A stretch of 64,000 nucleotides of DNA from Reticulitermes speratus (GCA_021186555.1 JAJKFL010000006.1:4678715-4742714), one strand, 5' to 3'. Positions 1 through 11,183 are shown, numbered from the stretch's first letter. Notes: generated by a model from the sequence alone, not told the origin. Made by a program: numbers and translations.

Positions 1-227
1 TGGGTCCTCAGTGTGGTACTTGCTTCATGTCACTCTTCTGGCGTCTAGAATTTTGAGATGGCTTCTAAATGTTTGGAAAATTTTTTGGACCCCTGGTCTA
101 TATACTCTGGTTTTCAACTTCCTCTGTCAGTACTACCCTGAGGTGTTCCTGGCATGTCTCTATATTTCCAAGACCTAGTTGTGCTAATTATCAAAAATCC
201 TATTACTATACATCGAATTCTCACAAC
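1..227. other. No feature recognised
   Basis: I see no gene or repeat here. It may hold intron sequence of the minus-strand membrane-protein gene that starts at 2798. Confidence 0.3.
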
Positions 228-569
228 ACAAAACTCAAACTTCATGTTATTTGTACCGTACATTTTTCTTGATTACATAAAATCGTGATCTGACAAATGT
301 ACACCCTTTATTATCTGTTATATAATACAGTCTATATTAAAAATACATTGACTTCAAGCTTCCGCCGAGATGTTAATGAAATATGTGGTCCACAGATGTT
401 GTATTAAAAATAGTCCAACATGTTTCGAACTATGTTACAGTTCATCGAGTCCCTGAAGATGAACTGTAACATAGTTCGAAACATGTTGGACTATTTTTAA
501 TATAAACTTATTAAATAACAGATAATAAAGGGTGTACATTTGTCGGATCACGATTTTACAAAACTCAAA
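228..569. mobile_element. Fold-back hammerhead element 1 with 12-bp target-site duplication
   Basis: ACAAAACTCAAA at 228-239 is repeated at 558-569. Between them lie inverted arms (about 275-446 and 459-557), with the turn inside the hammerhead core at about 447-458. The left arm has an extra stretch at about 345-400 related to the end of another fold-back family. The left edge reads, on the minus strand, ATGTACGGTAC, resembling the CACGGTG tail of related elements. One hammerhead motif is complete (448-492). Confidence 0.75.
448..492 (+). ncRNA. Hammerhead ribozyme motif, type I (HHR-a)
   Basis: Stem I AGTCC/GGACT, core CTGAAGA, stem II GAACT/AGTTC with 7-nt loop, GAAA, palindromic stem III ACATGT, cleavage expected after T487. 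All conserved positions fit the hammerhead consensus. Confidence 0.82.
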
Positions 570-654
570 ATCGTCCCAATGTCCGTAATTACACCGCCTA
601 ACTATTCCATACCACGCAGAACTGTACAGTCAAGAGATGGAAAATATAAACAAT

Positions 655-1016
655 TCAAGATTACGGTCTTCTGGGATGTGACGCACTATAAATTGGTATA
701 TGAGTATCGACATTTCGGAGGAACCTGTTGCTCCCATCATAAATGTTCGGAAGAACGCGCTGCCTCCATTTCAAGCACTTGCAAGATCCTCCGAAACGCC
801 GATACTTAACTACCACACTACACGGCGTCATATCCCGTGAGATCAGAATTTTGATAGTCACTGCAGTAAGCTGTTGCTCCCATCATAAATGTTCGGAAGA
901 ACGCGCTGCCTCTATTTCAAGCACTTGCAAGATCCTCCGAAACGCCGATACTTAACTACCAAACTACACGACGTCATATCCCGTAAGATCAGAATTTTGA
1001 TAGTCACTGCAGTAAG
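655..1016. repeat. Decayed hammerhead-type repeat with 146-bp tandem duplication
   Basis: The segment 725-870 is repeated at 871-1016 (146-bp period, nearly identical). Flanks include the CTTCTGGGATGTGACG and TACACGGCGTCATATCCC ends typical of an old fold-back family seen many times in the window. The GAAAC core is mutated. Confidence 0.6.
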
Positions 1017-1289
1017 AATCTCAAGTTTCACCGTCTTCGTTCTTGGAACTACTTCATCATCAACATCAGACAGGTAAGTAAATAATATCATGGGCCAGCT
1101 CAATCCAATGTGCAACATAAACGTTTCTGAAGCTCCTATTTAATATCATCTTCAGTAGACTTCATGGACATCATACCGGTATTATTTCAGATACAAAGCA
1201 ACACCTGATCTACACGTAACTCTCATCTCTCACTTAACTGCGTGTCAGAATCAAGTCCAGGCAGCCTAACCGCGCGTTCACATTGTCGA

Positions 1290-1490
1290 CGTCTGGATGG
1301 CGCTGCGGTAGCGTGGCAGGCGGGAAACAGACACTGCCTGCTATGCATCGGAAGGTCCCGAGTTCAAATATCAGCCGTGTGACTGACTGTCAACACGGTT
1401 TTCCTCAGTCCCTCCAGGCAAATACAGGGATAGACATGCCACGACCGACTCCTTCCAAATCCACTAATCATCCTATCAGCTGATGCTTTT
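1290..1490 (+). repeat. tRNA-derived SINE, family E
   Basis: It has a tRNA-like head with box-B-like GGTCCCGAGTTCAAAT, followed by a body with TTTTCCTCAGTCCCTCCAGG shared with copies at 46690-46945 (plus) and 14105-14262 (minus). Confidence 0.6.
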
Positions 1491-1515
1491 TTCTGAGGCA
1501 CTGTACCATGGTTCA

Positions 1516-1552
1516 ACCCTGACGATGGAGTATGTTCTTCCGAAACGTTGGT
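1516..1552 (+). ncRNA. Hammerhead motif (HHR-b), short stems
   Basis: Stem I ACC/GGT, core CTGACGA, imperfect stem II GGAG/CTTCC, GAAA, stem III ACGT, cleavage after T1549. It is followed by the old-family flank ending AAAACCAGAAGACCAC. Confidence 0.6.
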
Positions 1553-1719
1553 ACGCACCTACCCGACTACCCGGTGTACAAAACCAGAAGACCACGGCAA
1601 GAATATTGCCTGTCATAAAACCTTCAGAATTCTACGTCTTCTTAAATCAAGTTATAAACCAACCGATGCACACTAAAACCACTCTTTAAGTAGCTTTATT
1701 ATAAAATTGTTAAAATTGT

Positions 1720-1761
1720 ACCCCTACACGTGTTTCGATCCTAGGATCATCGTCAGGGGGG
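1720..1761 (-). ncRNA. Hammerhead ribozyme motif (HHR-c)
   Basis: Stem I CCCC/GGGG, core CTGACGA, stem II GATCC/GGATC, GAAA, stem III palindrome ACACGTGT, cleavage next to 1725. Confidence 0.82.
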
Positions 1762-2070
1762 TTTCTTGCTAAAAGCTACAGTCACTTCAACACATGATTT
1801 AAAATATTCTATCTGCACTTTTAAACATAAACATGGAGTACTCCACCGCAGTACTCCACACCGCACGACACGTAGTACACTCCGCTCCACGCAAAAACAT
1901 TTCATATGCTTTTAATACCACACGCCAGCAGTTCCACAATCTACCAACTACAGTGATTTTATAATTTTACAACTTTTAGCGAATTTTTTACAAGATTTTA
2001 ACTTATGTTTCAAAGTGCAGATAGAATATTTTAAATCATGTGTTGAAGTGACTGTAGCTTTTAGCAATAA

Positions 2071-2113
2071 ACCCCCCTGACGATGATCCTAGGATCGAAA
2101 CACGTGTAGGGGT
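2071..2113 (+). ncRNA. Hammerhead ribozyme motif (HHR-d)
   Basis: It is the inverted partner of HHR-c with the same core. Stem I CCCC/GGGG, CTGACGA, GATCC/GGATC, GAAA, ACACGTGT, cleavage after A2108. Confidence 0.84.
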
Positions 2114-2237
2114 ACAATTTTAACAATTTTATAATAAAGCTACTTAAAAAGTGGTTTTAGTGTGCATCGGTTGGTTTATATCTTAATTTAATATGACGAA
2201 GATGCACGGTGTCAACAGTGTGAAATCTACGTCTTCT

Positions 2238-2602
2238 GTTCGAGATAAAACAGCGGGTAAACAGAAAATTTTATGCCATTTATATACAAAGCGACTTCGA
2301 GAATGGACAGTCATGTGTCTGACGATGATCGTTGTGGTTAGCGTTAACGCTGTTGGGTTAAGTGACCTGAAAGGAATTCACAGTTTGTCCCACGATTTTA
2401 CGACTGCGCCAATTTACCCGTCACGAGGGAAACACTGGTAGAACTGCGACAAAGACGGAGCAGTTAACAGTTTGACAGACCCAATCCCCTGCACGTATAT
2501 ACTAAAACCACATTCACATAACGCGAATTCACACTACACGGTTATTTCACAAAATGTATCCCCCTTGTTACTGTCAATATATGACCATGTTGCCGGTCTT
2601 AC
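2238..2602. other. Single-copy DNA, presumed intron 1 of the membrane-protein gene
   Basis: I recognise no repeat or exon here. It lies directly downstream of the donor at 2602. Confidence 0.3.
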
Positions 2603-2798
2603 CTCGTCTACTTCTCCAATATATCCACCACAGCAGGTAGGCAGATCCCACCACCGCAAGGGTAGCCAGCAACGTTCCCACTACGGCACCTGCAACACTG
2701 CCCGCGGAGTAGCACGCCGTCTCCTGGGCCAACACCCCTCGCATCATCAACAGAAAAACGACCTTGACCCCCACACCACAATCAGTCAAAGACGCCAT
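2603..2798 (-). CDS. First coding exon of an unidentified single-pass membrane protein (rest off-window)
   Basis: Sixty-five codons run from the first in-frame ATG (A at -3) to a donor CGAG|GTAAGA that splits a Gly codon. Residues 1-24 look like a signal peptide (core VKVVFLLMM, likely cut after VLA). A short extracellular segment QETACYS follows. Residues about 34-58 form a Gly/Ala-rich membrane span (VAGAVVGTLLATLAVVGSAY), then LLWWIYWRSRR, an aromatic and basic stop-transfer. This is a type I membrane topology with almost no ectodomain in this exon. I do not recognise the family. No continuing exon is visible between here and the left edge, so the gene extends out of the window. The call rests on coherent protein features plus a strong donor in the right place. 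Confidence 0.6.
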
Positions 2799-3650
2799 AA
2801 TACACAACAGATACGATCCTACGTCTTTACAACACTGCAACTTCCTGCCATGCTCACAACCGCAAAAGCCTCAAAAAATGTGGACACGCACTGTTAACAC
2901 ATGACGTACTGTCAACACGTACGTTCACAGAATACTAACATCGTCGGCACTCCAGTCTTTTGGTACTGTCAGATACTTCTACAAAGTCCTCAGTACTAGA
3001 ATCGGACAGTCACTCCGAATGACTACGGTCTGATCCTATTTCAAAACGAAATCTTACAGTGAAACTCTGCAGGACACTTCAGTTATTGCTGTAGTCACAT
3101 TCCTTCCACGTCAGTCTGCAGGTGGACGACTGAATGTTAATTTAAAAACTTCATATCAAGTGTCTGCTGTATTTGCCCCTCTCCTCCGCACTGCCATCTG
3201 TTACAACTTCATTCAGACTTGACGCCTATGACCTGTCACTGCAACATACCGACGTTTTCACATTCAAAACCAGAACGACGACGTACACCTGCTGCCTTCG
3301 CGTCTCTACCGCCGGTTGGTTACTTGTTGCACTGGCGGCGGAACAACCGACCAAGCTAAGGAAGGCTTGGCTTTCACACCAAGGTCGTCCGTCTCATGGG
3401 GGGGCTACGAGGGGCCCCCCTTTCTTCTTCTTCAACTTGCTTCTGGCTCGCCGGTACACAGGTTGTTTTACCTGTTGCCCTGAGCTACAGCAACAGCGCA
3501 CATATACACTCCTGGCGTGGTTAATATGATATCCAGCGTGTGTTGTGTTCAAGGTTCGAGTCAACGCTAAGCTTCGTCAGGTGGACGGAGGGGAAATGGA
3601 AGGGGTATACGAACGGCTGCCCCCACCACAACACTTCCTGCGTATGTTAA
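2799..3650. other. Upstream flank of the membrane-protein exon, no repeat recognised
   Basis: This stretch holds no transposon or tandem repeat I can identify. It should contain the 5' UTR and promoter of the minus-strand gene at 2798. The part at 3290-3450 is relatively GC-rich. No TATA or initiator could be assigned with confidence. Confidence 0.3.
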
Positions 3651-3772
3651 AAGTATGACAAGATAATTGAAGAAACATACGAATTAGCGAAATATTAAAC
3701 AACTAATTTCAATATTTACTTATATAACCAACATGTGGTGCACAAATTATAACAAATTGCAGTTTATCACTG

Positions 3773-3816
3773 AACCCTACACGTGTTTCGGTCCAAAAGG
3801 TCCATCATCAGGGGTT
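3773..3816 (-). ncRNA. Hammerhead ribozyme motif (HHR-e)
   Basis: Stem I AACCC/GGGTT, core CTGATGA, stem II GGACC with one A-A mismatch, GAAA, ACACGTGT, cleavage next to 3778. Confidence 0.78.
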
Positions 3817-3889
3817 GCTGTTTGGGTATGCATCACTTATACACTTCCTGTGGTACTGTTGATTTGTTTGTAAAGCATACCCAAACAGC

Positions 3890-3933
3890 AACCCCTGATG
3901 ATGGCCCTTTTTGACCGAAACACGTGTAGGGTT
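3890..3933 (+). ncRNA. Hammerhead ribozyme motif (HHR-f)
   Basis: Stem I AACCC/GGGTT, core CTGATGA, weaker stem II, GAAA, ACACGTGT, cleavage after A3928. Confidence 0.75.
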
Positions 3934-4157
3934 CAGTGATAAACTCTAATTAGTTATAATTTGTGCACTATATGTTGGTTATGTAAGTAAATATTATTAT
4001 AATGATGCACGGTGAATACAAAGTAAAAAAAATAATTTAAAGTTTAAACTGGCTCATTTCAAACCGTGTAATGCAGACTTCTACACGAAGACTAAAAATA
4101 CTGAGACCCAAAAAAAAAAAACCATCACACTGACTTCAAAATACGTTTTATTAAACT

Positions 4158-4436
4158 TTATAAATAGTTGAAATATGTGGTCTTCTGGTTAATTACACGG
4201 CGTCGTGTGGTAATTATTTACCGACGTTTCGGGACAACGTGTCGGTCCCATCTTCAAGGGTCAAGATTCCTAGTAGGATTTCCTACTAGGAATCTTGACC
4301 CGTGAAGATGGGACCGACACGTTGTCCCGAAACGTCGGTAAATAATTACCACACGACGCCGTGTAATTACCCAGAAGACCACAGATTTCATCAACATCGC
4401 GGCGGAAGCCTGAAATCAAGGTTATGAATAGTTGAA
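4158..4436. mobile_element. Fold-back element 4 with 15-bp target-site duplication, decayed hammerheads
   Basis: TTATAAATAGTTGAA at 4158-4172 recurs with one change at 4422-4436. The arms include CCCGAAACGTCGGTAA and the end ATTACACGGCGTCGTG. Both ribozyme cores carry an extra base (CTTGAAGA, CGTGAAGA), so activity is doubtful. The same family recurs at 58490-58756. Confidence 0.8.
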
Positions 4437-4801
4437 CAGACGTGGGTCAACAAAAAAAATATAAAATTAGGTAATCAAAGATTTTTCACTAGTAATATCT
4501 TACATTTCATTTCAAAATGTTGAAAAAGGTTATATCTACACTTATCATAATATCAAAATAACAACACGTAGAAACTGCATAGTCATACAATACTAAGAAC
4601 AGTAAATTTTTTTTATGGTTTTAACAGATTATATCATAAAAACATTTTGTAATATAAAGCAGACCCGCAACAAATAATGTAAGGCCTGACAACGACTTCT
4701 GCATTCATCATTTGTTTCTCCCTGAAGATGATCCAATATGGATCGAATCATGCAGGAAATAGATTTGAGTTGTAACCATAAGTAAAGATTAATGTGTGTT
4801 A
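4437..4801. other. AT-rich DNA with one decayed hammerhead motif
   Basis: At 4717-4760 the core CTGAAGA and stem II GATCC/GGATC are intact, but GAAA has become GAAT. Nothing else is recognised. Confidence 0.45.
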
Positions 4802-5779
4802 CCTTGATGTTCTGTTGTTTATGTCGAAGTAAGTTTAATTTAAGTGATAACCTTGATGGTCTGTTGTTTATGTCGAAGTAAGTTTAATTTAAGTGATAAC
4901 CTTGATGGTCTGTTGTTTATGTCGAAGTAAGTTTAATTTAAGTGATAACTTGATGGTCTGTTGTTTATGTCGAAGTAAGTTTAATTTAAGTGATAACCTT
5001 GATGGTCTGTTGTTTATGTCGAAGTAAGTTTAATTTAAGTGATAACCTTGATGGTCTGTTGTTTATGTCGAAGTAAGTTTAATTTAAGTGATAACCTTGA
5101 TGGTCTGTTGTTTATGTCGAAGTAAGTTTAATTTAAGTGATAACCTGATGGTCTGTTCTTTATGTCGAAGTAAGTTTAATTTAAGTGATAACCTTGATGG
5201 TCTGTTCTTTATGTCGAAGTAAGTTTAATTTAAGTGATAACCTTGATGGTCTGTTGTTTATGTCGAAGTAAGTTTAATTTAAGTGATAACCTTGATGGTC
5301 TGTTCTTTATGTCGAAGTAAGTTTAATTTAAGTGATAACCTTGATGGTCTGTTCTTTATGTCGAAGTAAGTTTAATTTAAGTGATAACCTTGATGGTCTG
5401 TTGTTTATGTCGAAGTAAGTTTAATTTAAGTGATAACCTTGATGGTCTGTTCTTTATGTCGAAGTAAGTTTAATTTAAGTGATAACCTTGATGGTCTGTT
5501 GTTTATGTCGAAGTAAGTTTAATTTAAGTGATAACCTTGATGGTCTGTTCTTTATGTCGAAGTAAGTTTAATTTAAGTGATAACCTTGATGGTCTGTTCT
5601 TTATGTCGAAGTAAGTTTAATTTAAGTGATAACCTTGATGGTCTGTTCTTTATGTCGAAGTAAGTTTAATTTAAGTGATAACCTTGATGATCTGTTGTTT
5701 ATGTCGAAGTAAGTTTAATTTAAGTGATAACCTTGATGGTCTGTTGATTATGTCGAAGTAAGTTTAATTTAAGTGATAT
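4802..5779. repeat. 49-bp tandem array, about 20 copies
   Basis: The unit contains CCTTGATGGTCTGTT and GTCGAAGTAAGTTTAATT. Copies are nearly identical; a G/C variant (GTTGTTTATG versus GTTCTTTATG) alternates irregularly along the array. Confidence 0.95.
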
Positions 5780-5859
5780 AATTCTGTGCTCTTACATATT
5801 ATTATTTGTTGAGTAAATTATCTAAATTACTGTCTTGTGCAATGTGACGTCATGTATTT

Positions 5860-6010
5860 AATAACCACGTATCAACCTTGCGGAGTAACATATACTTCCA
5901 CCGCCGTTTCTAAGGAACCTGCTGCATCCTTCTACAGGGCTTCTTATATTGTGAAAATGGAGGAAGTAAGTTCCTCCGAAACCACACGGTTTCACATTCC
6001 AGAAAGAAGT
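5860..6010. repeat. Decayed hammerhead fold-back repeat
   Basis: It shows CACGTATCAAC...AAGGAACCTGCTGC and GAAAATGGAGGAAG...TTCCTCCGAAAC, the signature of the old family. The cleavage segment is lost. Confidence 0.5.
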
Positions 6011-7032
6011 AATCTTCATAGTTACCACCATGAGAACTTAGAAGTCTGAGACAGGTACAAAATGTCAACATTCTGAAACGTAACCTGTACGCACTTACTA
6101 CGCATAATATATTTAAGATCAAAGAAATACAAAGATTAAGTAAAAGCCACCCACTTACCAGTTCCGCCAATCAGAATTATTCGAGAAGTTACATCCCGGA
6201 ATATTAACGCTATTGCTAAACAGACAGTTTTCTAGCCATTCCAAAGAACATGTCTTCCATACAGATCGACCCAATAATCGATAATCTCCATGGAGATCGT
6301 AATACGGCGGACAAAACACATAGAGGTTGGACGGAAGCCTCAGATGCTTCTACGTGCACCAAAAACCGACAAATACGACACAGTCCTTTACGGTCCTTAC
6401 TCGGCTTTGCCAGCTTAAACCGATATTTGGACACAATTCAGACTAAAATATAAATGCACGTAACATTATATTGAGGCCGTGACTGATCGATATGATGAAT
6501 TTCGAGACTTCCCCCTTCCTCCAGCCACTCTGGCGCCTGTCAACCGTACCAAAGCGCTTGTCGCTAGCTAGATTATTACGTGGTTATCATTACATGTATT
6601 TGTGGGAATAGAATGGGTAGACGACTGGAGGGGAATATAGGGAAGTATACTGGAGGGGGAAGAGTAGCAGGTCGTTGGAGATGTGGAGGGGGGAGTCGAT
6701 CCGTGGGACTTCTTTCTGTGGCCACAGTATTGTACGGAAAGCGAAGAGATTGCACAGCGCCGGACAGCGACCCAAGCGGTGTCCTGGGGTGGCAGTTATG
6801 TTTTTTTTTGTAAAGAGAATTAAATTCTGCCGCTGTTTTTTTTTCATATCATAATTTGAATTTCAATATTTTGTGATTTATCAGTTGATAGATATTGTGT
6901 AAATGATGCATAAACTGTGAATCGAGGCATAAAGTGTGGCGGGCGTACAACCGCACCTCATATTGCCTGAATGAGGTCGCCTGCTCACCTGGTTCGCCTT
7001 TTGTTTACGTCACTGTACCTCGTGTCAAGCGC
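6011..7032. other. No gene recognised
   Basis: Purine-rich stretches occur at 6600-6700. GTGGGACTTCTTTCTGTGGC at 6703-6722 recurs near 11842 (with one G/T difference), so a dispersed repeat touches here. I see nothing else. Confidence 0.35.
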
Positions 7033-7128
7033 ACTTCGTTTGATGGCGGACCCGTGTCTCAGCACTTCGTTTGATGGCGACCGTGTCTCAACTTCGTTTG
7101 ATGCGGACCGTGTCTCAGCACTTCGCTG
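7033..7128. repeat. About 31-bp tandem triplication
   Basis: Three imperfect copies of CTTCGTTTGATG..CGGACC..GTGTCTCAG. Confidence 0.75.
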
Positions 7129-7289
7129 CTTTATATATACAGGGTCATACATGTTTTTTTTTTCAGGCAGCTGGTACTTCGCAATAAAGGTAATGTGTGA
7201 CGTACACTTGGGTACTGCTGGAGAAGCCAGGCTATTACAGCCACAGTCGCCCGAATTTTTAACAACAAAAATTTAGAAAAATTAAAAAC

Positions 7290-7590
7290 GAAAAGGAGAC
7301 ATACCGAAGATAAGTTGTCCTTGTTCACGCCATACAAGTATAAGGGCGAGGAAGTATAGCTCCATTCATTTTTAAAATCGACCGTAGATAGAGGTGAGTG
7401 GTGAGCTTCACGCTCCAACCGCTTTATCCCCGGCAAAATCTCCACCCGACACTCATAAAATTGGAGTGGGCTACAGAGCTGTTCTGAACGTTTTGGATAG
7501 GAAAAAAAAAAGCCTGGAGCCCCTTCCGGGAATCGAATTACGATTCCTCGGATATCCAGTCACTATACTGACAGAGCTGTCCGGGCTTCA
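7290..7590 (-). repeat. tRNA-derived SINE, family A (diverged)
   Basis: It reads on the minus strand from a tRNA-like head (GAGGAATCGTAATTCGATTC) to a body ending near GGACAACTTATC. The order matches the better family A copies (e.g. 51068-51351). Confidence 0.6.
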
Positions 7591-7609
7591 ATGTACCAAA
7601 TAGTAATGC

Positions 7610-7925
7610 CAAACATTAAGATTATACCAAAAATTAAAATTATTTTGTTGTTATTTCCTGATTGCAAAAAATGTATACGTTATGGATTACAAACTTGGTT
7701 TTATACCTTAAACATAATGGCGTAAGATAATTTCCTGGCTGCGTCCGTATGGAGGAAAGCCTGACGGTACCCTTTTGTGCGCGACGGTACGAGGTCAACA
7801 AAGGTCACCTGAGCTGACCCATCAAAGTAGGCGACTTACTCATCATACATTTCTCCGCAAGAAAACCGTATATTCATGAGAGTTGTGTTATATCTGTCGA
7901 CTGCAACTCTGGTGTCGGGCGGGCA
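7610..7925. other. No feature recognised
   Basis: I see neither coding potential nor a repeat. Confidence 0.3.
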
Positions 7926-7927
7926 AA

Positions 7928-8190
7928 AGGTAAAGTTGTCTCTGCCCACGTCATGAAGGCATATGAGGAGAGTAGAGGCATAGCTCCACTCACTCTTAAC
8001 CTCGCCACTAGATTGAGATTATTTAACTTCACGACCCGGTCGCTTTACACCCGGGAAAGAACCTCGATACCCATTGAAGAGGAGGCTGCGTGGGCCCCAG
8101 ACCCGGTCTGGATAGTTTTTCAGATTTCTTGCCCTGTCGAGATTCGAACCCCGGACCGTCCAGCCCGTAGCTACTCAATATACCATCTTC
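7928..8190 (-). repeat. tRNA-derived SINE, family A
   Basis: Minus-strand head with GGTTCGAATCTC-type box B (plus strand GAGATTCGAACCCCGG), body CCGGTCTGGATAG and 3' end GGTAAAG. Confidence 0.75.
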
Positions 8191-8303
8191 TGTTCTTTCT
8201 TTTAGTCTGCATGCTAAACAAGCGAGTGCTTCCTTGTGTATCCGCAAGCTACTGAACTCTTCAAACAGTAAGAAAAACACGAATTGTATTTAAAGACTCA
8301 GCT

Positions 8304-9665
8304 CGTACCGCGCAGTAAACACACTCCGTCTCAGTTATACAAACCAGTCAGTTAATGTTGTACAGTGAAATAATCGCTGTTTGTTCTGAGATCCACACAA
8401 AACACATAAATACAGTCCGTACCGCGCAGTAAACACACTCCGTCTCGGTTATACAAACCAGTCAGTTAATGCTGTACAGTGAAATAATCGCTGTTTGTTC
8501 TGAGATCCACACAAAACACATAAATACAGTCCGTACCGCGCAGTAAACACACTCCGTCTCAGTTATACAAACCAGCCAGTTAATGCTGTACAGTGAAATA
8601 ATCGCTGTTTGTTCTGAGATCCACACAAAACACATAAATACAGTCCGTACCGCGCAGTAAACACACTCCGTGTCAGTTACACAAACCAGTCAGTTAATGT
8701 TGTACAGTGAAATAATCGCTGTTTCTTCTGAGATCCACACAAAACACATAAATACAGTCCGTACCGCGCAGTAAACACACTCCGTGTCAGTTACACAAAC
8801 CAGTCAGTTAATGTTGTACAGTGAAATAATCGCTGTTTTTCTGAGATCCACACAAAACACATAAATACAGTCCGTACCGCGCAGTAAACACACTCCGTCT
8901 CAGTTATACAAACCAGTCAGTTAATGTTGTACAGTGAAATAATCGCTGTTTGTTCTGAGATCCACACAAAACACATAAATACAGTCCGTACCGCGCAGTA
9001 AACACACTCCGTCTCAGTTACACAAACCAGTCAGTTAATGTTGTACAGTGAAATAATCGCTGTTTGTTCTGAGATCCACACAAAACACATAAATACAGTC
9101 CGTACCGCGCAGTAAACACACTCCGTCTCAGTTATACAAACCAGTCAGTTAATGTTGTACAGTGAAATAATCGCTGTTTGTTCTGAGATCCACACAAAAC
9201 ACATAAATACAGTCCGTACCGCGCAGTAAACACACTCCGTCTCAGTTATACAAACCAGCCAGTTAATGCTGTACAGTGAAATAATCGCTGTTTGTTCTGA
9301 GATCCACACAAAACACATAAATACAGTCCGTACCGCGCAGTAAACACACTCCGTCTCAGTTATACAAACCAGTCAGTTAATGTTGTACAGTGAAATAATC
9401 GCTGTTTGTTCTGAGATCCACACAAAACACATAAATACAGTCCGTACCGCGCAGTAAACACACTCCGTGTCAGTTACACAAACCAGTCAGTTAATGTTGT
9501 ACAGTGAAATAATCGCTGTTTGTTCTGAGATCCACACAAAACACATAAATACAGTCCGTACCGCGCAGTAAACACACTCCGTCTCAGTTATACAAACCAG
9601 TCAGTTAATGTTGTACAGTGAAATAATCGCTGTTTGTTCTGAGATCCACACAAAACACATAAATA
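8304..9665. repeat. 114-bp tandem satellite, about 12 copies
   Basis: The unit includes CGTACCGCGCAGTAAACACA, CAAACCAGTCAGTTAATG and CTGAGATCCACACAAAACAC. Period is 114 bp (8304, 8418, 8532 and so on). The same unit recurs in opposite orientation at 12845-14035. Confidence 0.95.
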
Positions 9666-9778
9666 CACTGTGTTTAGAGTAAAGAACTTTTAATTATTAA
9701 ACCTGGTCGTGCATATAACAATCGCCGGGCCGTAAAGGGTAATTTTGCCCAAAATGCAAGTCTGTAATGTCGAATTGT

Positions 9779-10180
9779 CGCCCTCGGTGGACTAGTGGTT
9801 AGCGTGCTCGCCACTGGACCTAAGGTTCGCGGGTTCAATCCCGGCCAAGGTCGATGGATGTTTAAGGGTGATAAAAATCCGTAGCACAACTTCCTTCGGA
9901 AGGGAAGTAAAGCCGTCGGTCCCATGTCGTAGATTTACGGCATGTAAAAGAACCTTACGGGCATGAATAGAGCTGTTTCGTAAGCAAAATTCAGCGGTCA
10001 TTTCTCACCCAAGTCTCCTGATTGACTGCTAGATGGCTCTGGCAGTCATATCAGGATGAGTAGAACTTGTGCAGTCAGTGGACTGGTCACTCACTACAGA
10101 ATGCACACCTCCAGACCAAGAAACCTCTGAAAGGAGGCCCTATGCTCCGCAAGGAGCGACAGCAGGAAATAATAATAAAT
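9779..10180 (+). repeat. tRNA-derived SINE, family D (Glu-like head)
   Basis: The head GGTGGACTAGTGGTTAGCG with box B CGGGTTCAATCCC resembles tRNA-Glu. The body contains CCAGACCAAGAAACCTCTG and ends in an AATAAT tail. Other copies are at 36430-36620 and 41975-42350, both minus. Confidence 0.8.
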
Positions 10181-10288
10181 AATAATGTCGAATTGAACGT
10201 GATATCTGTCATCAGTGTCGTCAGGGCACAGCGGAGATATGGAAGGGGACACGGCGACGACGATGATAGCAACACATTCAGTACAGCA

Positions 10289-10290
<2 letters not shown>

Positions 10291-10318
<28 letters not shown>
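10291..10318. repeat. (TA)n microsatellite
   Basis: About 14 uninterrupted TA dinucleotides. Confidence 0.95.
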
Positions 10319-10319
<1 letters not shown>

Positions 10320-10863
10320 AGCCCATTATGAGGCACCTTCGCAAATTACGAAAAGCGACTACTGTACTAGCTAGCTTCATGTCTGTCTGTCCGTCCTCAT
10401 GTAACAACTCGGCTCCCACTGGACGAATTTTCACGAAATATGAAATTTGAATATTTTTCGAAAATCTGTCCAGAAAATTCAAGTTTGATTAAAATCTGAC
10501 AAGAATAACGCGTGCTTTACATTACGACCTGTGTAAATTTATAACAATATGTCGCTGAATTCTTCTTACAATGAGAAATGTTTCAGATAAAATTTGTAGA
10601 GAAAATCAAAACACACATTTTATGTTCAATAACTTTTTTTCCCCGAAAATCGTGCCGTTTATGGGATGATATGGAAATATAAGGAAGAGCCGGACAGACC
10701 ACAGATGACGATACATTGCGGAGAGGAAAAGATGCGCTTTGCATGCGGTGCAACCAAGGCAAGAATAGACACACACTCATAATACTTAATACTTATTGCT
10801 TTTCCACGGCAACAATGGTTACGCGAACGCGCCTCAGTGTTACGTTATACGTGCATTGCATGT
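10319..10863. other. No feature recognised
   Basis: I see no gene or repeat between the TA and trinucleotide tracts. Confidence 0.3.
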
Positions 10864-10935
10864 TTATTATTATTATTATTATTATTAGTAGTAGTAGTAG
10901 TAGTAGAGTAGTAGTAGTGACGGTAGTGGTAGTAG
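10864..10935. repeat. Compound trinucleotide microsatellite (ATT)n(AGT)n
   Basis: ATT repeats pass directly into AGT and then GTAGTGRYG-type repeats. Confidence 0.9.
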
Positions 10936-11183
10936 CAGTAAAGCTGTAATTTCATGTCTTTCTTTTCAGGAGCATCAAAAAGATTTACTCAAGTATTTCT
11001 TCATCCTCAGCAAAACCGCTGTGAGAACCTCAAATCTCGCGCTGTCAGAATATTTTGGTTCATCTGCGTCTTTTTCTTTAAAAAAAATTTCGCTTAAGTT
11101 CAGTACATTTCATTTCACACGTTTGCGAATTCTATCTTCTGTTTTGTGCAAATCGTGAAATTATTATTTTTTAGTCTGTACTA

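Larger units (their letters stand above)
1631..2237. mobile_element. Fold-back hammerhead element 2 with 12-bp target-site duplication
   Basis: TCTACGTCTTCT at 1631-1642 recurs at 2226-2237. The inverted arms (about 1658-1835 and 2000-2180) each hold a hammerhead. A unique centre of about 170 bp (1836-2000) separates them. The right end has an unpaired tail with GATGCACGGTGTCAAC. The right arm contains AATAAAGC after the ribozyme. Confidence 0.85.
3720..4010. mobile_element. Fold-back hammerhead element 3
   Basis: Inverted arms (about 3718-3830 and 3877-3993) each contain a hammerhead. The right tail GATGCACGGTGAATAC matches elements 2 and 7. I could not settle a target-site duplication. Confidence 0.75.

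Noticed and set aside
4220-4345. Functional hammerhead pair in element 4
   Set aside because: Both cores have an inserted base (CTTGAAGA, CGTGAAGA), which departs from the essential CUGANGA.
10067-10482. Paired frames of 127 and 131 codons
   Set aside because: They run through a SINE tail and the (TA)n tract, which supplies the YIYIYI stretch.
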